The notes: generated by a model from the letters alone, not told the origin. A stretch of 64,000 nucleotides of DNA from Pseudomonas syringae (GCF_023278085.1 NZ_CP066265.1:3428001-3492000), one strand, 5' to 3'; shown: positions 38,629-48,983, counted from the first letter of the stretch. Made by a program: numbers and translations.

Positions 38629-40512
38629 TTAGAACTTCTCGATCTTCGCCTTGCTTTCCAGCTGTGCACGGTACGCGGCGAAATCCTGCTGCCCCTCACG
38701 CGAGGAGAGGAAGCGACGGTACTGTGCCTTCTCGGCATCAGTCGGCGCAGCCGCCTGATTAACGCCATTGAGACGGACAATCACGAAGCTGCCATCCGAT
38801 GCAGTGATGCTGGCGAATTCCGGCTTGTCCTTGCCAACAGGCTTGGGCATGCGGAACAGCGTCTGCAGCACTTGAGGATCAACCCCTTCCTGGCTGCGTG
38901 TCACCGCCTCCATCACTTTCCAGTCACGACCTTCCTGCTTGGCAGCCAATGGAATCTTGCCATCGCGCAGACCTGCCAGCAGCGCTTCGCCCTTGGCCTT
39001 GGCAGCCGCCGAAGCATGCTCCTTGACCAGTTGAGCGCGAATCGAGCCGGCAACGCTTTCAAGTGGCAGCTGCTGCGGTTGCAGATGCTCTTTGGAGCGC
39101 ACCACAACTACAGTCTCCGGGTCCAGCTCCAGCGTGTTGCTGTTGGAACCTTCTTCAAGCACTTCCGGGCTGAATGCCGCCTGGATGACCGCACGGTTGG
39201 CAGTCAGACCTTCGCCGCCCTCACGGCCGAATGGCGCAGTGGTCTGAACCTTCAGACCCAGATCCTGAGCCGGCTGAGTCAGGTCGGAGGATTCAAAGGC
39301 TGAATCTTCCAGTTGCTTGGTCACTTCGACAAACTTCTGCTCGACCTGCTGCGACTTGAGATCAGTGGTCAGCTTGTCCTTGAGACTGGCGAAAGTCGGC
39401 ACCGAAGGCGCTTCAACGCCCAGCAGCTTGATCAGATGCCAGCCGAAGTCGGTACGTACCGGCTGCGAAACCTGGTCCTTGTTCAACGCATACAGCGCGT
39501 CTTCAAAAGCCGGATCATAGACGCCCTTGCCTGCGTAGCCCAGGTCACCGCCCTTGTTCGACGAGCCAGGGTCCTGCGAGTATTCCTTGGCCAGCGCCGC
39601 AAAATCTTCACCCTTGGCCAGACGCTGTTGAATTTCTTCAATCTTCGCCTTGGCCTGCTCATCGTTCAGCTTGTCGTTCACTTCGATCAGAATGTGCGCT
39701 GCACGACGCTGTTCGGAGAGGTTGGCGATTTCTTTCTGATAAGCCGCCTGCAAGTCCTCGTCCTTGACTTGAACCTTGTCGAAGAAAGACGATTTCTTCA
39801 ACTCGATGTAATCAAGCACGACCTGCTCAGGGCTCATGAACTCCTTGGCATGCTGGTCGTAGTGGGCCTTGACTTCATCGTCAGTCACTTTGACTGCCGA
39901 CGGATCGGCTGGCAGGGTCAGCGAAGCGAAATCACGCGTCTGCTTTTCCAGACGGGCGAAGGCTTCAACCTGTGCGTCGGTGACGAAGGCACTGCCCGCA
40001 ACACCCGCACGTACCTGACCAATGAGCATTTCCTGACCCAGCATCTGGCGGAACTGCAGACGGCTGTAACCGAGCTGACGAATCACCTGATCGAAACGGT
40101 CAGCACTGAATTTGCCATCGACCTGGAACTCAGGCGTCTGCAACAGCTGCTGATCCAGCGCTGCTTCGGAAAACGAGAATTTGGCGTCGGCTGCACCCTG
40201 CAGCAGCAGCTTGCGATCGATCAGGCCTTTGAGTGCCGAATCACGCAACAGCTTTTCATCCAGCATGGCAGGATCGAAATCCTTGCCCAGTTGCTGCGAG
40301 AGCTGCTGAGCCAACTGACGACGCTGCATGTCGACAGCCTGACTCAACTCATTCTGAGAAATGTCCTCGCCGTTGACTTCAGCTGCGTTCTGCTTGTTGC
40401 TGGTAGCGGTAAACAGCGCCTCAATGCCGGTGAAGGCCATCAAGGCGATGATGATTCCGATAATTGTCTTGGCAATCCAGCCTTGTGAATTGTCCCTGAT
40501 GTTCTGCAGCAT
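38629..40512 (-). CDS. ppiD: Periplasmic folding chaperone / peptidyl-prolyl isomerase PpiD
   Basis: 627 residues. One N-terminal membrane anchor at about 14-34 (IIGIIIALMAFTGIEALF) leaves the rest in the periplasm. A SurA_N-like chaperone region at about 35-200 is followed by a parvulin domain at about 265-360 (RRAAHILIEVND, then DLGYAGKGVYDPAFEDALY and FGWHLIKLLG) and a second chaperone-like C-terminal part. It helps outer-membrane proteins fold near the translocon. The position next to hupB and lon is the conserved one. Confidence 0.94.
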   Translation of the reverse strand: MLQNIRDNSQGWIAKTIIGIIIALMAFTGIEALFTATSNKQNAAEVNGEDISQNELSQAVDMQRRQLAQQLSQQLGKDFDPAMLDEKLLRDSALKGLIDRKLLLQGAADAKFSFSEAALDQQLLQTPEFQVDGKFSADRFDQVIRQLGYSRLQFRQMLGQEMLIGQVRAGVAGSAFVTDAQVEAFARLEKQTRDFASLTLPADPSAVKVTDDEVKAHYDQHAKEFMSPEQVVLDYIELKKSSFFDKVQVKDEDLQAAYQKEIANLSEQRRAAHILIEVNDKLNDEQAKAKIEEIQQRLAKGEDFAALAKEYSQDPGSSNKGGDLGYAGKGVYDPAFEDALYALNKDQVSQPVRTDFGWHLIKLLGVEAPSVPTFASLKDKLTTDLKSQQVEQKFVEVTKQLEDSAFESSDLTQPAQDLGLKVQTTAPFGREGGEGLTANRAVIQAAFSPEVLEEGSNSNTLELDPETVVVVRSKEHLQPQQLPLESVAGSIRAQLVKEHASAAAKAKGEALLAGLRDGKIPLAAKQEGRDWKVMEAVTRSQEGVDPQVLQTLFRMPKPVGKDKPEFASITASDGSFVIVRLNGVNQAAAPTDAEKAQYRRFLSSREGQQDFAAYRAQLESKAKIEKF

Positions 40513-40575
40513 TTGCGTCCCCCAAAACGGTGGTACTGACTAACCAACCGCGGAGCGTGGGTAGAAAGCGGATAG

Positions 40576-40603
40576 AAGAAAGGCGCATCCGAGGATGCGC
40601 CTT
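40576..40603 (-). terminator. Leftward terminator after hupB and the tRNA-like element
   Basis: Arms 40580-40589 and 40594-40603 pair over 10 bp (AAGGCGCATC) with a CGAG loop. On the minus strand it is followed by TTCTTC, a weak U-tract. It would end the lon-hupB-side transcript before ppiD. Confidence 0.65.
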
Positions 40604-40610
40604 CTCGTAA

Positions 40611-40679
40611 CTTACGAAGCGGGAGGGCTCGAACCCTTCGGTGTTGCAACCGAATGCACCACCGCTCCGCTACTGGATC
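40611..40679 (-). other. Degenerate tRNA-like element downstream of hupB
   Basis: On the minus strand the string TAGCGGAGCGGTGGTGCA has the exact length and conserved positions of a tRNA 8-26 region (D arm). It is followed by an anticodon-like arm TTCGG-TTGCAACA-CCGAA (perfect 5-bp stem, 8-nt loop, GCA in the middle) and a T-arm-like GGG-TTCGAG-CCC. The acceptor stem does not pair, the variable loop is missing and the T stem is short. A full functional tRNA is therefore unlikely; a tRNA-Cys-like pseudogene or a tRNA mimic in the hupB 3' region are the options. Confidence 0.5.
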
Positions 40680-40718
40680 AGACCTGGTCCGACCCAGCGG
40701 GCAAAGGCATCGAGAGGC

Positions 40719-40991
40719 TTAGTTGACAGCTTCTTTGAGGGCTTTACCGGCTTTGAAACCTGGTTTTTTAGCAGCAGCGATTTCCAGCGTTTTACCGGTC
40801 TGAGGATTACGACCGATGCGAGCAGGACGATCAGTCACGGAGAACGTACCAAAGCCAACCAAAACAACCGAGTCGCCAGCCTTCAGAGCGCCAGTGACGG
40901 ATTCGATCACTGCGTCCAGCGCGCGGCCAGCAGCAGCTTTCGGGATATCAGCAGATGCAGCGATAGCATCAATCAGTTCCGACTTGTTCAC
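40719..40991 (-). CDS. hupB: DNA-binding protein HU-beta
   Basis: 90 residues, the full HU length. [20 protein letters not shown] is the family N terminus. The DNA-embracing arm [21 protein letters not shown] includes the HU signature and the intercalating-proline motif RNPQTG. It compacts and bends DNA as a dimer. It lies downstream of lon on the same strand, the standard order lon-hupB-ppiD. Confidence 0.97.
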   Translation of the reverse strand: MNKSELIDAIAASADIPKAAAGRALDAVIESVTGALKAGDSVVLVGFGTFSVTDRPARIGRNPQTGKTLEIAAAKKPGFKAGKALKEAVN

Positions 40992-41137
40992 TCTAAGTCC
41001 CCTTATCTCTATTTTGAGTACGTTTCTAAGTTTTAGGTGTTAAGCAAAACGAGCGCAGGAAGGCTTGCCAGTGATTGCTTTAAAGAGCCGCTTTATAACA
41101 AGGGCTCTAAAAAGCTGTCAAGGAAGCCTGTCCAGTC

Positions 41138-43534
41138 TTAATGCGTGCTAATTCTGTCCTTAGAGTCAGTCTCGCGTTTTTCGTCCTTTGCGACCAGATC
41201 GGTAGCTGTATCCGGCAACGGCTCCGGCGCGTATTGCAGCGCAATTTGCAGGACTTCGTCAATCCATTTAACGGGCTTGATCTGCAGATCCTGTTTGATG
41301 TTGTCAGGAATCTCCTTCAAATCACGCACATTCTCTTCCGGAATGATCACTGTCTTGATGCCGCCGCGATGCGCCGCGAGCAGTTTTTCCTTCAAACCAC
41401 CAATCGCCAGCACTTGTCCGCGCAGGGTGATTTCACCGGTCATCGCCACATCCGCACGCACCGGAATCTGTGTGAGTGCCGATACAAGAGCAGTACACAT
41501 GCCCACGCCTGCGCTTGGACCGTCCTTCGGAGTTGCCCCTTCAGGCATGTGAATATGCGTGTCGTGTTTCTCGTGGAAATCCGCTGGAATGCCCAGGCTA
41601 CGGGCCCTGCTGCGCACCACGGTCTGTGCAGCGGTGATGGATTCGACCATCACATCGCCCAGCGAACCGGTCTTGATCAACTGCCCTTTGCCCGGCACAA
41701 CGGCGGCTTCGATGGTCAGCAACTCACCGCCCACCTGCGTCCACGCCAGCCCGGTTACCTGACCGATCTGATCCTGCTGCTCGGCGAGGCCGTAGCGGAA
41801 TTTACGCACACCCAGGAAGTGCTCAAGCATCTCCGCCGTGACGTGCACGGAGAAACGTTTTTCCATCGTGTGTTCTTTGACTGCCTTGCGGCAAACCTTG
41901 GCAATCTGCCGCTCCAGTCCGCGCACGCCCGCTTCACGGGTGTAATAACGGATGATGTCGCGGATCGCTTCCTCGTCGAATTGAATCTCGCCTTTCTTCA
42001 GGCCGTTAGCCTGAATCTGCTTGGGCGAGAGGTATTTGACGGCGATGTTGATCTTTTCGTCTTCGGTGTAGCCCGGCAAGCGAATGACTTCCATCCGGTC
42101 CAGCAACGCCGGCGGGATGTTCATCGAGTTCGAGGTGCAGAGAAACATCACGTCCGAGAGGTCGTAGTCGACTTCCAGGTAGTGATCGTTGAAATTATGG
42201 TTCTGCTCGGGATCAAGCACCTCAAGCAGCGCCGAAGCAGGATCGCCACGCATGTCGCTGCCCATCTTGTCGATTTCATCGAGCAGGAACAGCGGGTTGC
42301 GAACGCCCACCTTTGTCATCTTTTGAATCAATCTTCCTGGCATCGAACCGATATAAGTTCGACGATGACCCCGAATCTCGGCTTCATCGCGCACGCCACC
42401 GAGTGCCATACGTACAAACTTGCGATTGGTCGCACTGGCAATCGACTCTGCCAGAGAGGTTTTACCCACACCGGGCGGCCCTACCAGGCACAACACAGGA
42501 CCGCGAATTTTCTTCACGCGCTTCTGCACAGCGAGGTATTCGAGGATACGTTCCTTGACCTCGTCAAGACCGTAATGGTCAGCGTCGAGAATCGCCTCAG
42601 CACGCGCCAGGTCCAGACGCACTTTGCTCTGTGCCTTCCACGGCACCTGAACCAGCCAGTCGATGTAAGTGCGCACCACGGTCGCTTCGGCAGACATCGG
42701 CGACATCTGCTTGAGCTTGTTCAGCTCGGCAGTGGCCTTGGCCAGCGCGTCTTTTGGCAGCCCGGCCGCATCGATGCGCTTTTTCAGCTCTTCGATTTCG
42801 TTGTGGCCTTCGTCGCCATCGCCCAGTTCTTTCTGAATGGCCTTCATCTGCTCATTCAGGTAGTACTCGCGCTGGCTGCGTTCCATTTGCTTTTTGACGC
42901 GACCGCGAATGCGTTTTTCGACCTGCAACAGATCGATTTCAGCGTCCAGCAGGGCCAGCACGTGCTCGACACGGGCCGACAGGTCGATAATCTCGAGTAT
43001 TTCCTGCTTCTGCTCGATCTTGAGCGCCATGTGCGCTGCCATGGTGTCTACCAGGCGACCAGGCTCATCGATGCTGTTAAGCGACGACAGGACTTCTGCA
43101 GGGACCTTCTTGCCCAACTGCACGTACTGCTCGAACTGAGCCAGCAGGCTGCGCACAAAGACTTCGGACTCACGATCCGGCGCGTCGACTTCGTCGATCA
43201 GCGCTACGTCGGCACGGTAATGGCCATCGACTTCGATGAAGCGCTCAACCGAGCCGCGCTGCTCACCCTCGACCAGCACCTTGACCGTGCCATCAGGCAG
43301 CTTGAGCAACTGCAGGACAGTCGCAATTGTTCCTACGCTGTACAACGCCTTTTCGTCAGGATCGTCGTCAGCCGGGTTTCTTTGCGCAAGCAGCAGGATC
43401 TGCTTGTCGCCTGTCATCGCTGCTTCAAGGGCTTCGATAGACTTCTCGCGCCCCACGAACAGCGGGATAACCATATGCGGATACACCACGACATCACGCA
43501 ATGGCAAAAGAGGCAATTCAATAGTGGTCTTCAT
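41138..43534 (-). CDS. lon: ATP-dependent protease Lon
   Basis: 798 residues. N-terminal substrate-binding domain at about 1-200 ([20 protein letters not shown]), AAA+ module at about 300-580 (Walker [11 protein letters not shown], Walker [12 protein letters not shown]) and protease domain at about 590-770 with catalytic Ser in [11 protein letters not shown] and Lys in [17 protein letters not shown]. It degrades damaged and regulatory proteins; in P. syringae Lon is known to affect type III secretion regulators. A sigma-32-like promoter lies 57-85 bp upstream. A long antisense frame on the plus strand is a codon-bias shadow. Confidence 0.97.
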   Translation of the reverse strand: MKTTIELPLLPLRDVVVYPHMVIPLFVGREKSIEALEAAMTGDKQILLLAQRNPADDDPDEKALYSVGTIATVLQLLKLPDGTVKVLVEGEQRGSVERFIEVDGHYRADVALIDEVDAPDRESEVFVRSLLAQFEQYVQLGKKVPAEVLSSLNSIDEPGRLVDTMAAHMALKIEQKQEILEIIDLSARVEHVLALLDAEIDLLQVEKRIRGRVKKQMERSQREYYLNEQMKAIQKELGDGDEGHNEIEELKKRIDAAGLPKDALAKATAELNKLKQMSPMSAEATVVRTYIDWLVQVPWKAQSKVRLDLARAEAILDADHYGLDEVKERILEYLAVQKRVKKIRGPVLCLVGPPGVGKTSLAESIASATNRKFVRMALGGVRDEAEIRGHRRTYIGSMPGRLIQKMTKVGVRNPLFLLDEIDKMGSDMRGDPASALLEVLDPEQNHNFNDHYLEVDYDLSDVMFLCTSNSMNIPPALLDRMEVIRLPGYTEDEKINIAVKYLSPKQIQANGLKKGEIQFDEEAIRDIIRYYTREAGVRGLERQIAKVCRKAVKEHTMEKRFSVHVTAEMLEHFLGVRKFRYGLAEQQDQIGQVTGLAWTQVGGELLTIEAAVVPGKGQLIKTGSLGDVMVESITAAQTVVRSRARSLGIPADFHEKHDTHIHMPEGATPKDGPSAGVGMCTALVSALTQIPVRADVAMTGEITLRGQVLAIGGLKEKLLAAHRGGIKTVIIPEENVRDLKEIPDNIKQDLQIKPVKWIDEVLQIALQYAPEPLPDTATDLVAKDEKRETDSKDRISTH

Positions 43535-43590
43535 GATTTCGCCTCTACAGCGGCCAATCGGCCGGGACAGATGGAATTAGCTTGAAGCCA

Positions 43591-43619
43591 AGATGGGGGT
43601 AGTGTTCAAAAAAAACAAG
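43591..43619 (-). promoter_or_regulatory. Heat-shock (sigma-32-like) promoter of lon
   Basis: On the minus strand CTTGTTT (43613-43619), a 14-nt spacer and CCCCATCT (43591-43598) match the consensus CTTGAAA-N13-17-CCCCATNT, with a perfect -10 box. It points at lon, whose start is at 43534. Confidence 0.8.
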
Positions 43620-43684
43620 CTCTAGTGAAACGCCCCGCCAAGATCAGATTCTTCATACAAGACGAATGAACTGACTGAAAATGC

Positions 43685-43710
43685 AAAAGGGGACCTCAAG
43701 GGCCCCCTTT
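43685..43710 (-). terminator. Intrinsic terminator between clpX and lon
   Basis: Arms AAAGGGG-x-CC and GG-x-CCCCTTT pair around TCAA with one internal mismatch. On the minus strand the hairpin is followed by TTTT, ending clpX transcription. Confidence 0.7.
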
Positions 43711-43744
43711 CGTGTCACTTCACACGCAAACGCACAACTGTGGT

Positions 43745-45028
43745 TTACGCGTCAGGAGCTACCTTGGCAGGCGGCTCGCTGTTCTCGTAGATCAGCAACG
43801 GCTTGGACGTTCCGTCGATAACGCTTTCGTCGATCACCACCTTGCTCACATCGCTTTGCGACGGGATCTCGTACATGGTGTCGAGCAGCACGCCTTCGAG
43901 AATCGAACGCAGACCACGGGCACCGGTCTTGCGCTCCAGCGCACGACGGGCAACCGATTTCAGCGCGTCGGTGCGGAACTCGAGGTCCACGCCTTCCATC
44001 TCGAACAGCTTGGCGTACTGCTTGGTCAGCGCGTTCTTCGGCTCGGTGAGGATCTGGATCAGAGCAGCCTCATCCAGTTCGTCTAGCGTGGCGAGCACCG
44101 GCAGACGGCCCACGAATTCCGGGATCAGACCGAACTTGACCAGATCGTCAGGCTCGACTTCACGCAGGGATTCGCCCACCTTCTTGCCCTCCTCCTTGCT
44201 GCGTACTTCGGCGTTGAAGCCGATGCCGCCACGGGTGGAACGGTTCTGAATGACCTTTTCCAGGCCCGAGAAGGCACCACCGCAAATAAAGAGGATGTTA
44301 CGCGTGTCCACCTGCAGGAATTCCTGCTGTGGATGCTTGCGCCCGCCCTGAGGCGGAACGGAAGCCACGGTGCCCTCGATCAGTTTCAGCAAGGCTTGTT
44401 GCACGCCTTCGCCGGACACGTCACGAGTAATCGAAGGGTTGTCGGATTTGCGCGAAATCTTGTCGATTTCATCGATGTAGACAATACCCATCTGGGCCTT
44501 CTCGACATCGTAATCACATTTCTGCAACAGCTTCTGGATAATGTTTTCGACGTCCTCACCCACGTAACCGGCTTCGGTCAGGGTGGTGGCGTCAGCGATG
44601 GTGAACGGGACATTGAGCAGGCGAGCCAGCGTTTCGGCCAGCAGCGTCTTGCCGGAACCCGTCGGGCCGATGAGCAGGATGTTGCTCTTGCCCAGCTCGA
44701 CATCGTCGTTTTTCTTGTCACGCTGGTTCAGGCGCTTGTAGTGGTTGTACACCGCTACCGCGAGAACCTTTTTGGCACGTTCCTGACCGATGACGTACTG
44801 GTCAAGGATGCCGCTGATTTCTTTAGGCGAAGGCAATTTATGCGCGCTGCTTTCTGCCTGTGCTTCCTGCACCTCCTCGCGGATGATGTCATTGCACAGG
44901 TCGACGCACTCGTCGCAGATAAAGACCGAGGGGCCGGCAATCAATTTGCGCACTTCATGCTGGCTTTTGCCACAGAAGGAGCAATAGAGCAATTTGCCGT
45001 TGTCCTCGCCGTTGCGGGTGTCAGTCAT
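43745..45028 (-). CDS. clpX: ClpX, ATPase subunit of ClpXP protease
   Basis: 427 residues. N-terminal zinc-binding domain ([17 protein letters not shown] and CDECVDLC, four Cys), AAA+ domain with Walker [11 protein letters not shown] and Walker [12 protein letters not shown], pore loop [11 protein letters not shown] and sensor-region [16 protein letters not shown] segment ([12 protein letters not shown]). The IGF loop for ClpP binding is seen as GIGFNAEV. It unfolds tagged proteins for ClpP. It lies 106 bp downstream of clpP and has its own sigma-32-like promoter. Confidence 0.97.
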   Translation of the reverse strand: MTDTRNGEDNGKLLYCSFCGKSQHEVRKLIAGPSVFICDECVDLCNDIIREEVQEAQAESSAHKLPSPKEISGILDQYVIGQERAKKVLAVAVYNHYKRLNQRDKKNDDVELGKSNILLIGPTGSGKTLLAETLARLLNVPFTIADATTLTEAGYVGEDVENIIQKLLQKCDYDVEKAQMGIVYIDEIDKISRKSDNPSITRDVSGEGVQQALLKLIEGTVASVPPQGGRKHPQQEFLQVDTRNILFICGGAFSGLEKVIQNRSTRGGIGFNAEVRSKEEGKKVGESLREVEPDDLVKFGLIPEFVGRLPVLATLDELDEAALIQILTEPKNALTKQYAKLFEMEGVDLEFRTDALKSVARRALERKTGARGLRSILEGVLLDTMYEIPSQSDVSKVVIDESVIDGTSKPLLIYENSEPPAKVAPDA

Positions 45029-45061
45029 TCGATCGATCCAATCCGGTAGGCTTGCAACACA

Positions 45062-45090
45062 AGATGAAGGCTATTGCGGGCTTTTTCAAG
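45062..45090 (-). promoter_or_regulatory. Heat-shock (sigma-32-like) promoter of clpX
   Basis: On the minus strand CTTGAAA (45084-45090, perfect -35), a 14-nt spacer and CTTCATCT (45062-45069) resemble the sigma-32 consensus. The spacer length equals that of the lon promoter. clpX starts at 45028. Confidence 0.7.
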
Positions 45091-45134
45091 TCCGCAGGCG
45101 GTCGGTTATGCCGACCCCCTACATTTTGAGCCGC

Positions 45135-45776
45135 TTAGGCAGGCATTTGACGCTTGTTGATCACAGAATCGATCAGGCCATATTCAGCCGCACGCTCTGC
45201 GCTCATGAAGTTGTCACGCTCGGTGTCACGCTCGATGGTTTCGAGGCTCTGGCCGGTGTGATGCGCCAGCAACGAGTTAAGACGGTGACGGATGTGCAGG
45301 ATTTCCTTGGCATGGATGTCGATGTCCGACGCCTGACCCTGGAAACCGCCCAGCGGCTGGTGAATCATCATCCGCGAGTTGGGCAGGCAATGACGCTTGC
45401 CTTCTGCACCACCTGCCAGCAGGAATGCACCCATGCTGCACGCCTGACCGATACAGATGGTCGAAACGTCGGGCTTGATGAACTGCATGGTGTCGTAGAT
45501 CGACATGCCTGCAGTCACCGAACCGCCCGGTGAGTTGATGTAAAGATGGATATCCTTGTCCGGGTTTTCCGCTTCAAGGAAAAGCAGTTGCGCCGCGATA
45601 AGGTTGGCCATGTAGTCCTCTACCGGACCAACCATAAAGATGACTCGCTCCTTGAGAAGGCGCGAATAGATGTCATAGGCGCGTTCGCCACGGGCGGACT
45701 GCTCGATAACCATCGGGACCAGGCCGCCAGCGGCCTGGATGTCAGAGTTCTGCTGAATATAAGAATTGCGGGACAT
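45135..45776 (-). CDS. clpP: ClpP, proteolytic subunit of ClpXP
   Basis: 213 residues. Catalytic Ser in [11 protein letters not shown], His in [14 protein letters not shown], Asp in the [11 protein letters not shown] region, as in all ClpP. The start at ATG 45776 ([18 protein letters not shown]) matches the Pseudomonas family N terminus; an ATG 9 bp upstream follows GGGAG very closely and is the alternative. Order tig-clpP-clpX-lon is the standard one. A 10-bp-arm hairpin (45838 region, ACAAGCCAGC) separates it from tig. Confidence 0.96.
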
Positions 45777-45867
45777 GTCCTGCATTCACTCCCAAATAGT
45801 CGAGTCTTGAATACGCACAAGCCAGCGCGAAGGCTGGCTTGTGGGTGTTTTCGCACGAAAAGAGAAA

Positions 45868-47178
45868 TCAGTCGGCTTTTGGAGCTTCCACCGGCTTGAC
45901 AGCTTCTTCGTAGGAGACCGATTTGTCGGTCACGCTAGCTTTCTGCAAAACAGTATCTACAACTTGCTCTTCAAGCACAACAGAACGTACTTCGTTCATT
46001 TGCTGCTCGTTCTTGTAGTACCAGGCCACAACCTGCTCCGGCTCCTGATAAGCGGACGCCATTTCCTGGATCATCTCACGCACGCGAGCGTCATCAGGCT
46101 TGAGGTCGAACTGCTTGACCACCTCGGCAACGATCAGGCCCAGCTCGACGCGACGCTTGGCTTGTTCTTCGAACAGCTCGGCCGGCAGCTGGTCAGGCTT
46201 GATGTTGCCACCAAACTGCTGAACAGCCTGAACGCGCAGACGATTGACTTCGTTTTCCAGCAGCGCTTTAGGCACTTCGATCGGGTTGGCGGCCAGCAGA
46301 CCGTCCATCACCTGATTCTTGACCTTGGATTTGATCGCCTGACGCAGCTCGCGCTCCATGTTCTTGCGAACTTCGGTGCGGAAGCCTTCGATGCCGGTTT
46401 CCTTGATACCGAACTGCTTGAAGAACTCTTCGTTCAGCTCAGGCAGCTTTGGCTCGGAAACGGTATTGACCGTCACGGTGAACTCGGCGGCTTTACCAGC
46501 CAGTTCGAGGTTCTGATAGTCCTCCGGGAAGGTCACGTTCAGCACGCGCTCTTCACCGGCCTTGGCGCCAACCAGCCCGTCTTCGAAGCCTGGGATCATG
46601 CGGCCGGAACCCAGAACCAGCTGGGTAGCGGTGGCAGAACCGCCAGCGAAGACTTCGCCGTCGACCTTGCCCACGAAATCGATGTTCAACTGGTCTTCGT
46701 TCTGGGCGGCGCGATCGGTCACCTCAAAACGGACGTTCTGCTTGCGCAGCACTTCCAGCATGTTGTCCAGGTCGCTGTCAGCCACATCGGCGGACAGACG
46801 CTCTACCGTGATGGTCTCGAAACCGGCAACGGTGAATTCCGGGAATACTTCAAAAGTAGCCACGTATTCCAGATCTTTGCCCTTTTCAAAGGACTTGGGC
46901 TCTACAGCAGGAGCACCGGCCGGGTTCAGCTTCTGCTCAACCACAGCTTCGTAAAAGGTAGCCTGAATCAGATCGCCCAGCGCTTCCTGACGTGCGCCGT
47001 CTTCGTAACGCTGACGGATCACGCTCATAGGCACCTTGCCTGGGCGGAAGCCCGGGATCTTGGCTTTACGCGCGGTCTGCTGCAGACGCTTGTTGACTTC
47101 AGTCTCGATGCGTTCGGCGGGCACGCCAATGGTCATGCGGCGCTCAAGAGCGGAAGTGTTTTCAACAGAAACTTGCAT
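45868..47178 (-). CDS. tig: Trigger factor, ribosome-associated chaperone
   Basis: 436 residues. Ribosome-binding domain with the signature near residues 30-50 ([20 protein letters not shown]), FKBP-type isomerase domain at about 150-240 ([38 protein letters not shown]) and a helical C-terminal chaperone domain. It shields nascent chains at the ribosome exit. The start [15 protein letters not shown] at 47178 has GAGGA upstream. The same-strand clp genes follow. Confidence 0.97.
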   Translation of the reverse strand: MQVSVENTSALERRMTIGVPAERIETEVNKRLQQTARKAKIPGFRPGKVPMSVIRQRYEDGARQEALGDLIQATFYEAVVEQKLNPAGAPAVEPKSFEKGKDLEYVATFEVFPEFTVAGFETITVERLSADVADSDLDNMLEVLRKQNVRFEVTDRAAQNEDQLNIDFVGKVDGEVFAGGSATATQLVLGSGRMIPGFEDGLVGAKAGEERVLNVTFPEDYQNLELAGKAAEFTVTVNTVSEPKLPELNEEFFKQFGIKETGIEGFRTEVRKNMERELRQAIKSKVKNQVMDGLLAANPIEVPKALLENEVNRLRVQAVQQFGGNIKPDQLPAELFEEQAKRRVELGLIVAEVVKQFDLKPDDARVREMIQEMASAYQEPEQVVAWYYKNEQQMNEVRSVVLEEQVVDTVLQKASVTDKSVSYEEAVKPVEAPKAD

Positions 47179-48173
47179 GGATATTCCTCGTTGCACAGAC
47201 GTTAGCCGGCCGTTTCCGACCCCAGAATCAAGGGCATGCATTCTAGTGGGTCATACTCAAGAAGTCACCCTACTGAAAAAGGGCGGATTTATAGGACGAA
47301 AGCGGAGCGCAGCGGCGCAAGGAAGAACAGCGCCTTGCACCCTCGGCGACGCGTCTGGCACGGCTTCTATATAAAGAAGCATCAGCACCGGAGACGACCG
47401 ACCCCGTCCATGTAGCGCGCCCCACTCGACCGACGGCGAAAAGGCCAGTCGACCAGCGAGACGGTAAAGCGAATACGCTGAAACAAAAAAACCGCTCGAG
47501 GCGGCTCCTTTCTCGCGACCCGAGCGCTCACTCGACGTCACATGTGTCATGGCGAACGGAGAGTACAAAACGAAATCTCCAGACACCTGCCACGCCAGGC
47601 TCCAGCCTTGACACCTGAAATCAATGCACTTTTTGATGCGCTGATTCAAAGGCGCCAGGCAGCTTCCAGCCTGATTCAACCCGGCGCGCATCGTACACAA
47701 CGTGGCGGTGACGCGCCACCCATTGCAAGCATTTGACGGGGCTGACAATTTCTTATGCAAATAAGTCCTTTGTTCAGTTGCCAGAAGGTGTGTACCGAAT
47801 ACGACGCCGATGTGTAATCGAATGCCACCTCCAACCAGAGAAATCGTCTGTGCCTGCCAGGTTTTACACACGCCAAACGCAGCGATAGAAGCACCGCGCA
47901 CTGCAGAAAGGAACGGCAACATCCCAGAACAGAGCGCCTGGCCGAATACTCCTGCATGGGGGAAAAGGAAGCGCCGGGGACTTCTTGCACTCAAGGCGGC
48001 GCCTTGTACGGCACTGTCAACCGCTACATAATCCGCCCAGATTCCAGTAGCAAGGACAAAGACCCGCGCGATCGGCGAGTCGTAAAATTTCGCGCTGCGT
48101 CGATAGCAGGGTAGAGCGTTAAATATTCAACAAATCAATGCCCTACACACATTGATACCTCTCAGGAAAAACC
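47179..48173. other. Gene-poor kilobase between tig and a lipoprotein gene
   Basis: No gene can be supported here. A 245-codon minus-strand frame (47257-47994) has unremarkable composition and no recognisable domain. A 64-codon plus-strand frame (47542-47736; LTPEINALFDALIQRRQAAS) looks a little more protein-like and may be a gene remnant. On the minus strand CCGC-CTCGA-GCGG plus seven T (about 47484-47506) looks like a weak leftward terminator. The promoter of tig should lie in 47179-47260. Confidence 0.5.
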
Positions 48174-48653
48174 ATGTACAAGATGATTGCTGCATTCAGT
48201 TTTCTGGCTATAGCTTCAGCAACAATGACCGGGTGCAATGATAAAGAAGGAAGCCAGGGAAGCGCAGCAACCACCAAGACTACTTATTACTCATCAGACA
48301 AATGCTTTATTGACACGATCTCCGGAAAGACAGGAGCGAGTATTTATGTACCGCGAGGCGTCGCCGTGTTCAACGGTTGGGCGATCGACACTGCCAACCA
48401 GGAGGCCCCAAAGGAAATGAGACTTCGCCTGACTGGCTACAAGGGAACTCCTGCCATATTCAAGAACCCCGCCATCGTTGATCGCATTGACCTGGTAAAG
48501 ACCTATAACAATGAAAAACTCTTGAAATCAGGCTTTTCGTTCACGGCAGATTTATCCTCGATGGAATCCGGCGGTTACAGCGTAGTCATCGAGATCCCTG
48601 GAGCGAACTCGTCTCTCCTGTGCCAGGCCAAGGTATTGCTGGTTATTGAATAA
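48174..48653 (+). CDS. Small putative lipoprotein, function unknown
   Basis: 159 residues. A lipoprotein signal peptide (MYKMIAAFSFLAIASATMTGC) ends at the lipobox TMTGC, so the mature protein starts with lipidated Cys21 followed by Asn-Asp. The mature part is probably beta-rich (YVPRGVAVFNGWAIDTANQE, GYSVVIEIPGANSSLLCQA) and has two further Cys that could form a disulfide. AGGAAAAA precedes the ATG. I do not recognise a named family. GC content is lower than in the neighbours, which hints at acquisition or relaxed codon choice. Confidence 0.75.
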   Translation: MYKMIAAFSFLAIASATMTGCNDKEGSQGSAATTKTTYYSSDKCFIDTISGKTGASIYVPRGVAVFNGWAIDTANQEAPKEMRLRLTGYKGTPAIFKNPAIVDRIDLVKTYNNEKLLKSGFSFTADLSSMESGGYSVVIEIPGANSSLLCQAKVLLVIE

Positions 48654-48773
48654 TCAGAAAAACCGCTTCCAGCCTTGAGACACCAGCACATCGCGGCGTG
48701 AGCAGGAGCATCCTGCTCGCGACGCTGCCGCTCAAAAATCTTCAAATCACCGAAATACAAAACCCGGGGCAAC

Positions 48774-48797
48774 AAAAAGCCCGCACTAGGCGGGCTT
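48774..48797 (-). terminator. Intrinsic terminator of the tRNA operon
   Basis: AAGCCCGC-N5-GCGGGCTT hairpin (arms 48777-48784 and 48790-48797). On the minus strand it is followed by a T-run, about 45 bp after the last tRNA. Confidence 0.85.
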
Positions 48798-48842
48798 CTT
48801 TTGGCTTTCGCGGCGCTCAATGCAACCCGGCGAAAGTACATC

Positions 48843-48927
48843 TGGTGCGGACGGAGAGACTCGAACTCTCACACCTTGCGGCGCTGGAACCTAAATCCAG
48901 TGTGTCTACCAATTCCACCACATCCGC
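48843..48927 (-). tRNA. tRNA-Leu (anticodon TAG)
   Basis: 85 nt including encoded CCA (minus strand). GCGGATG at the 5' end pairs with CGTCCGC at the 3' end with one wobble. The anticodon loop ATTTAGG within CTGG...CCAG gives TAG. The long variable arm typical of leucine tRNAs (GCGCCGCAAGGTGT) and T loop TTCGAGT are present. Confidence 0.97.
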
Positions 48928-48983
48928 ATTTCAAACTGTTAAAGCAAAGGCGCCAGACTATGAATCTGGCGCCCTTCTTAATA

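Noticed and set aside
39313..40488. 391-codon plus-strand frame opposite ppiD
   Set aside because: It is in register with the real ppiD codons and has no recognisable family; a shadow frame.
40611..40679. Functional tRNA-Cys
   Set aside because: The acceptor arms do not pair, the T stem is too short and the variable loop is missing; kept only as a tRNA-like element.
41141..43585. 814-codon open frame on the plus strand, antisense to lon
   Set aside because: It mirrors the lon coding frame; long antisense frames are expected at this GC content and codon bias. Its translation has no recognisable domain and no ribosome binding site.
47257..47994. 245-codon minus-strand frame as a real gene
   Set aside because: No domain, no convincing ribosome binding site or codon pattern, and it runs across a terminator-like hairpin; left as part of an unassigned region.
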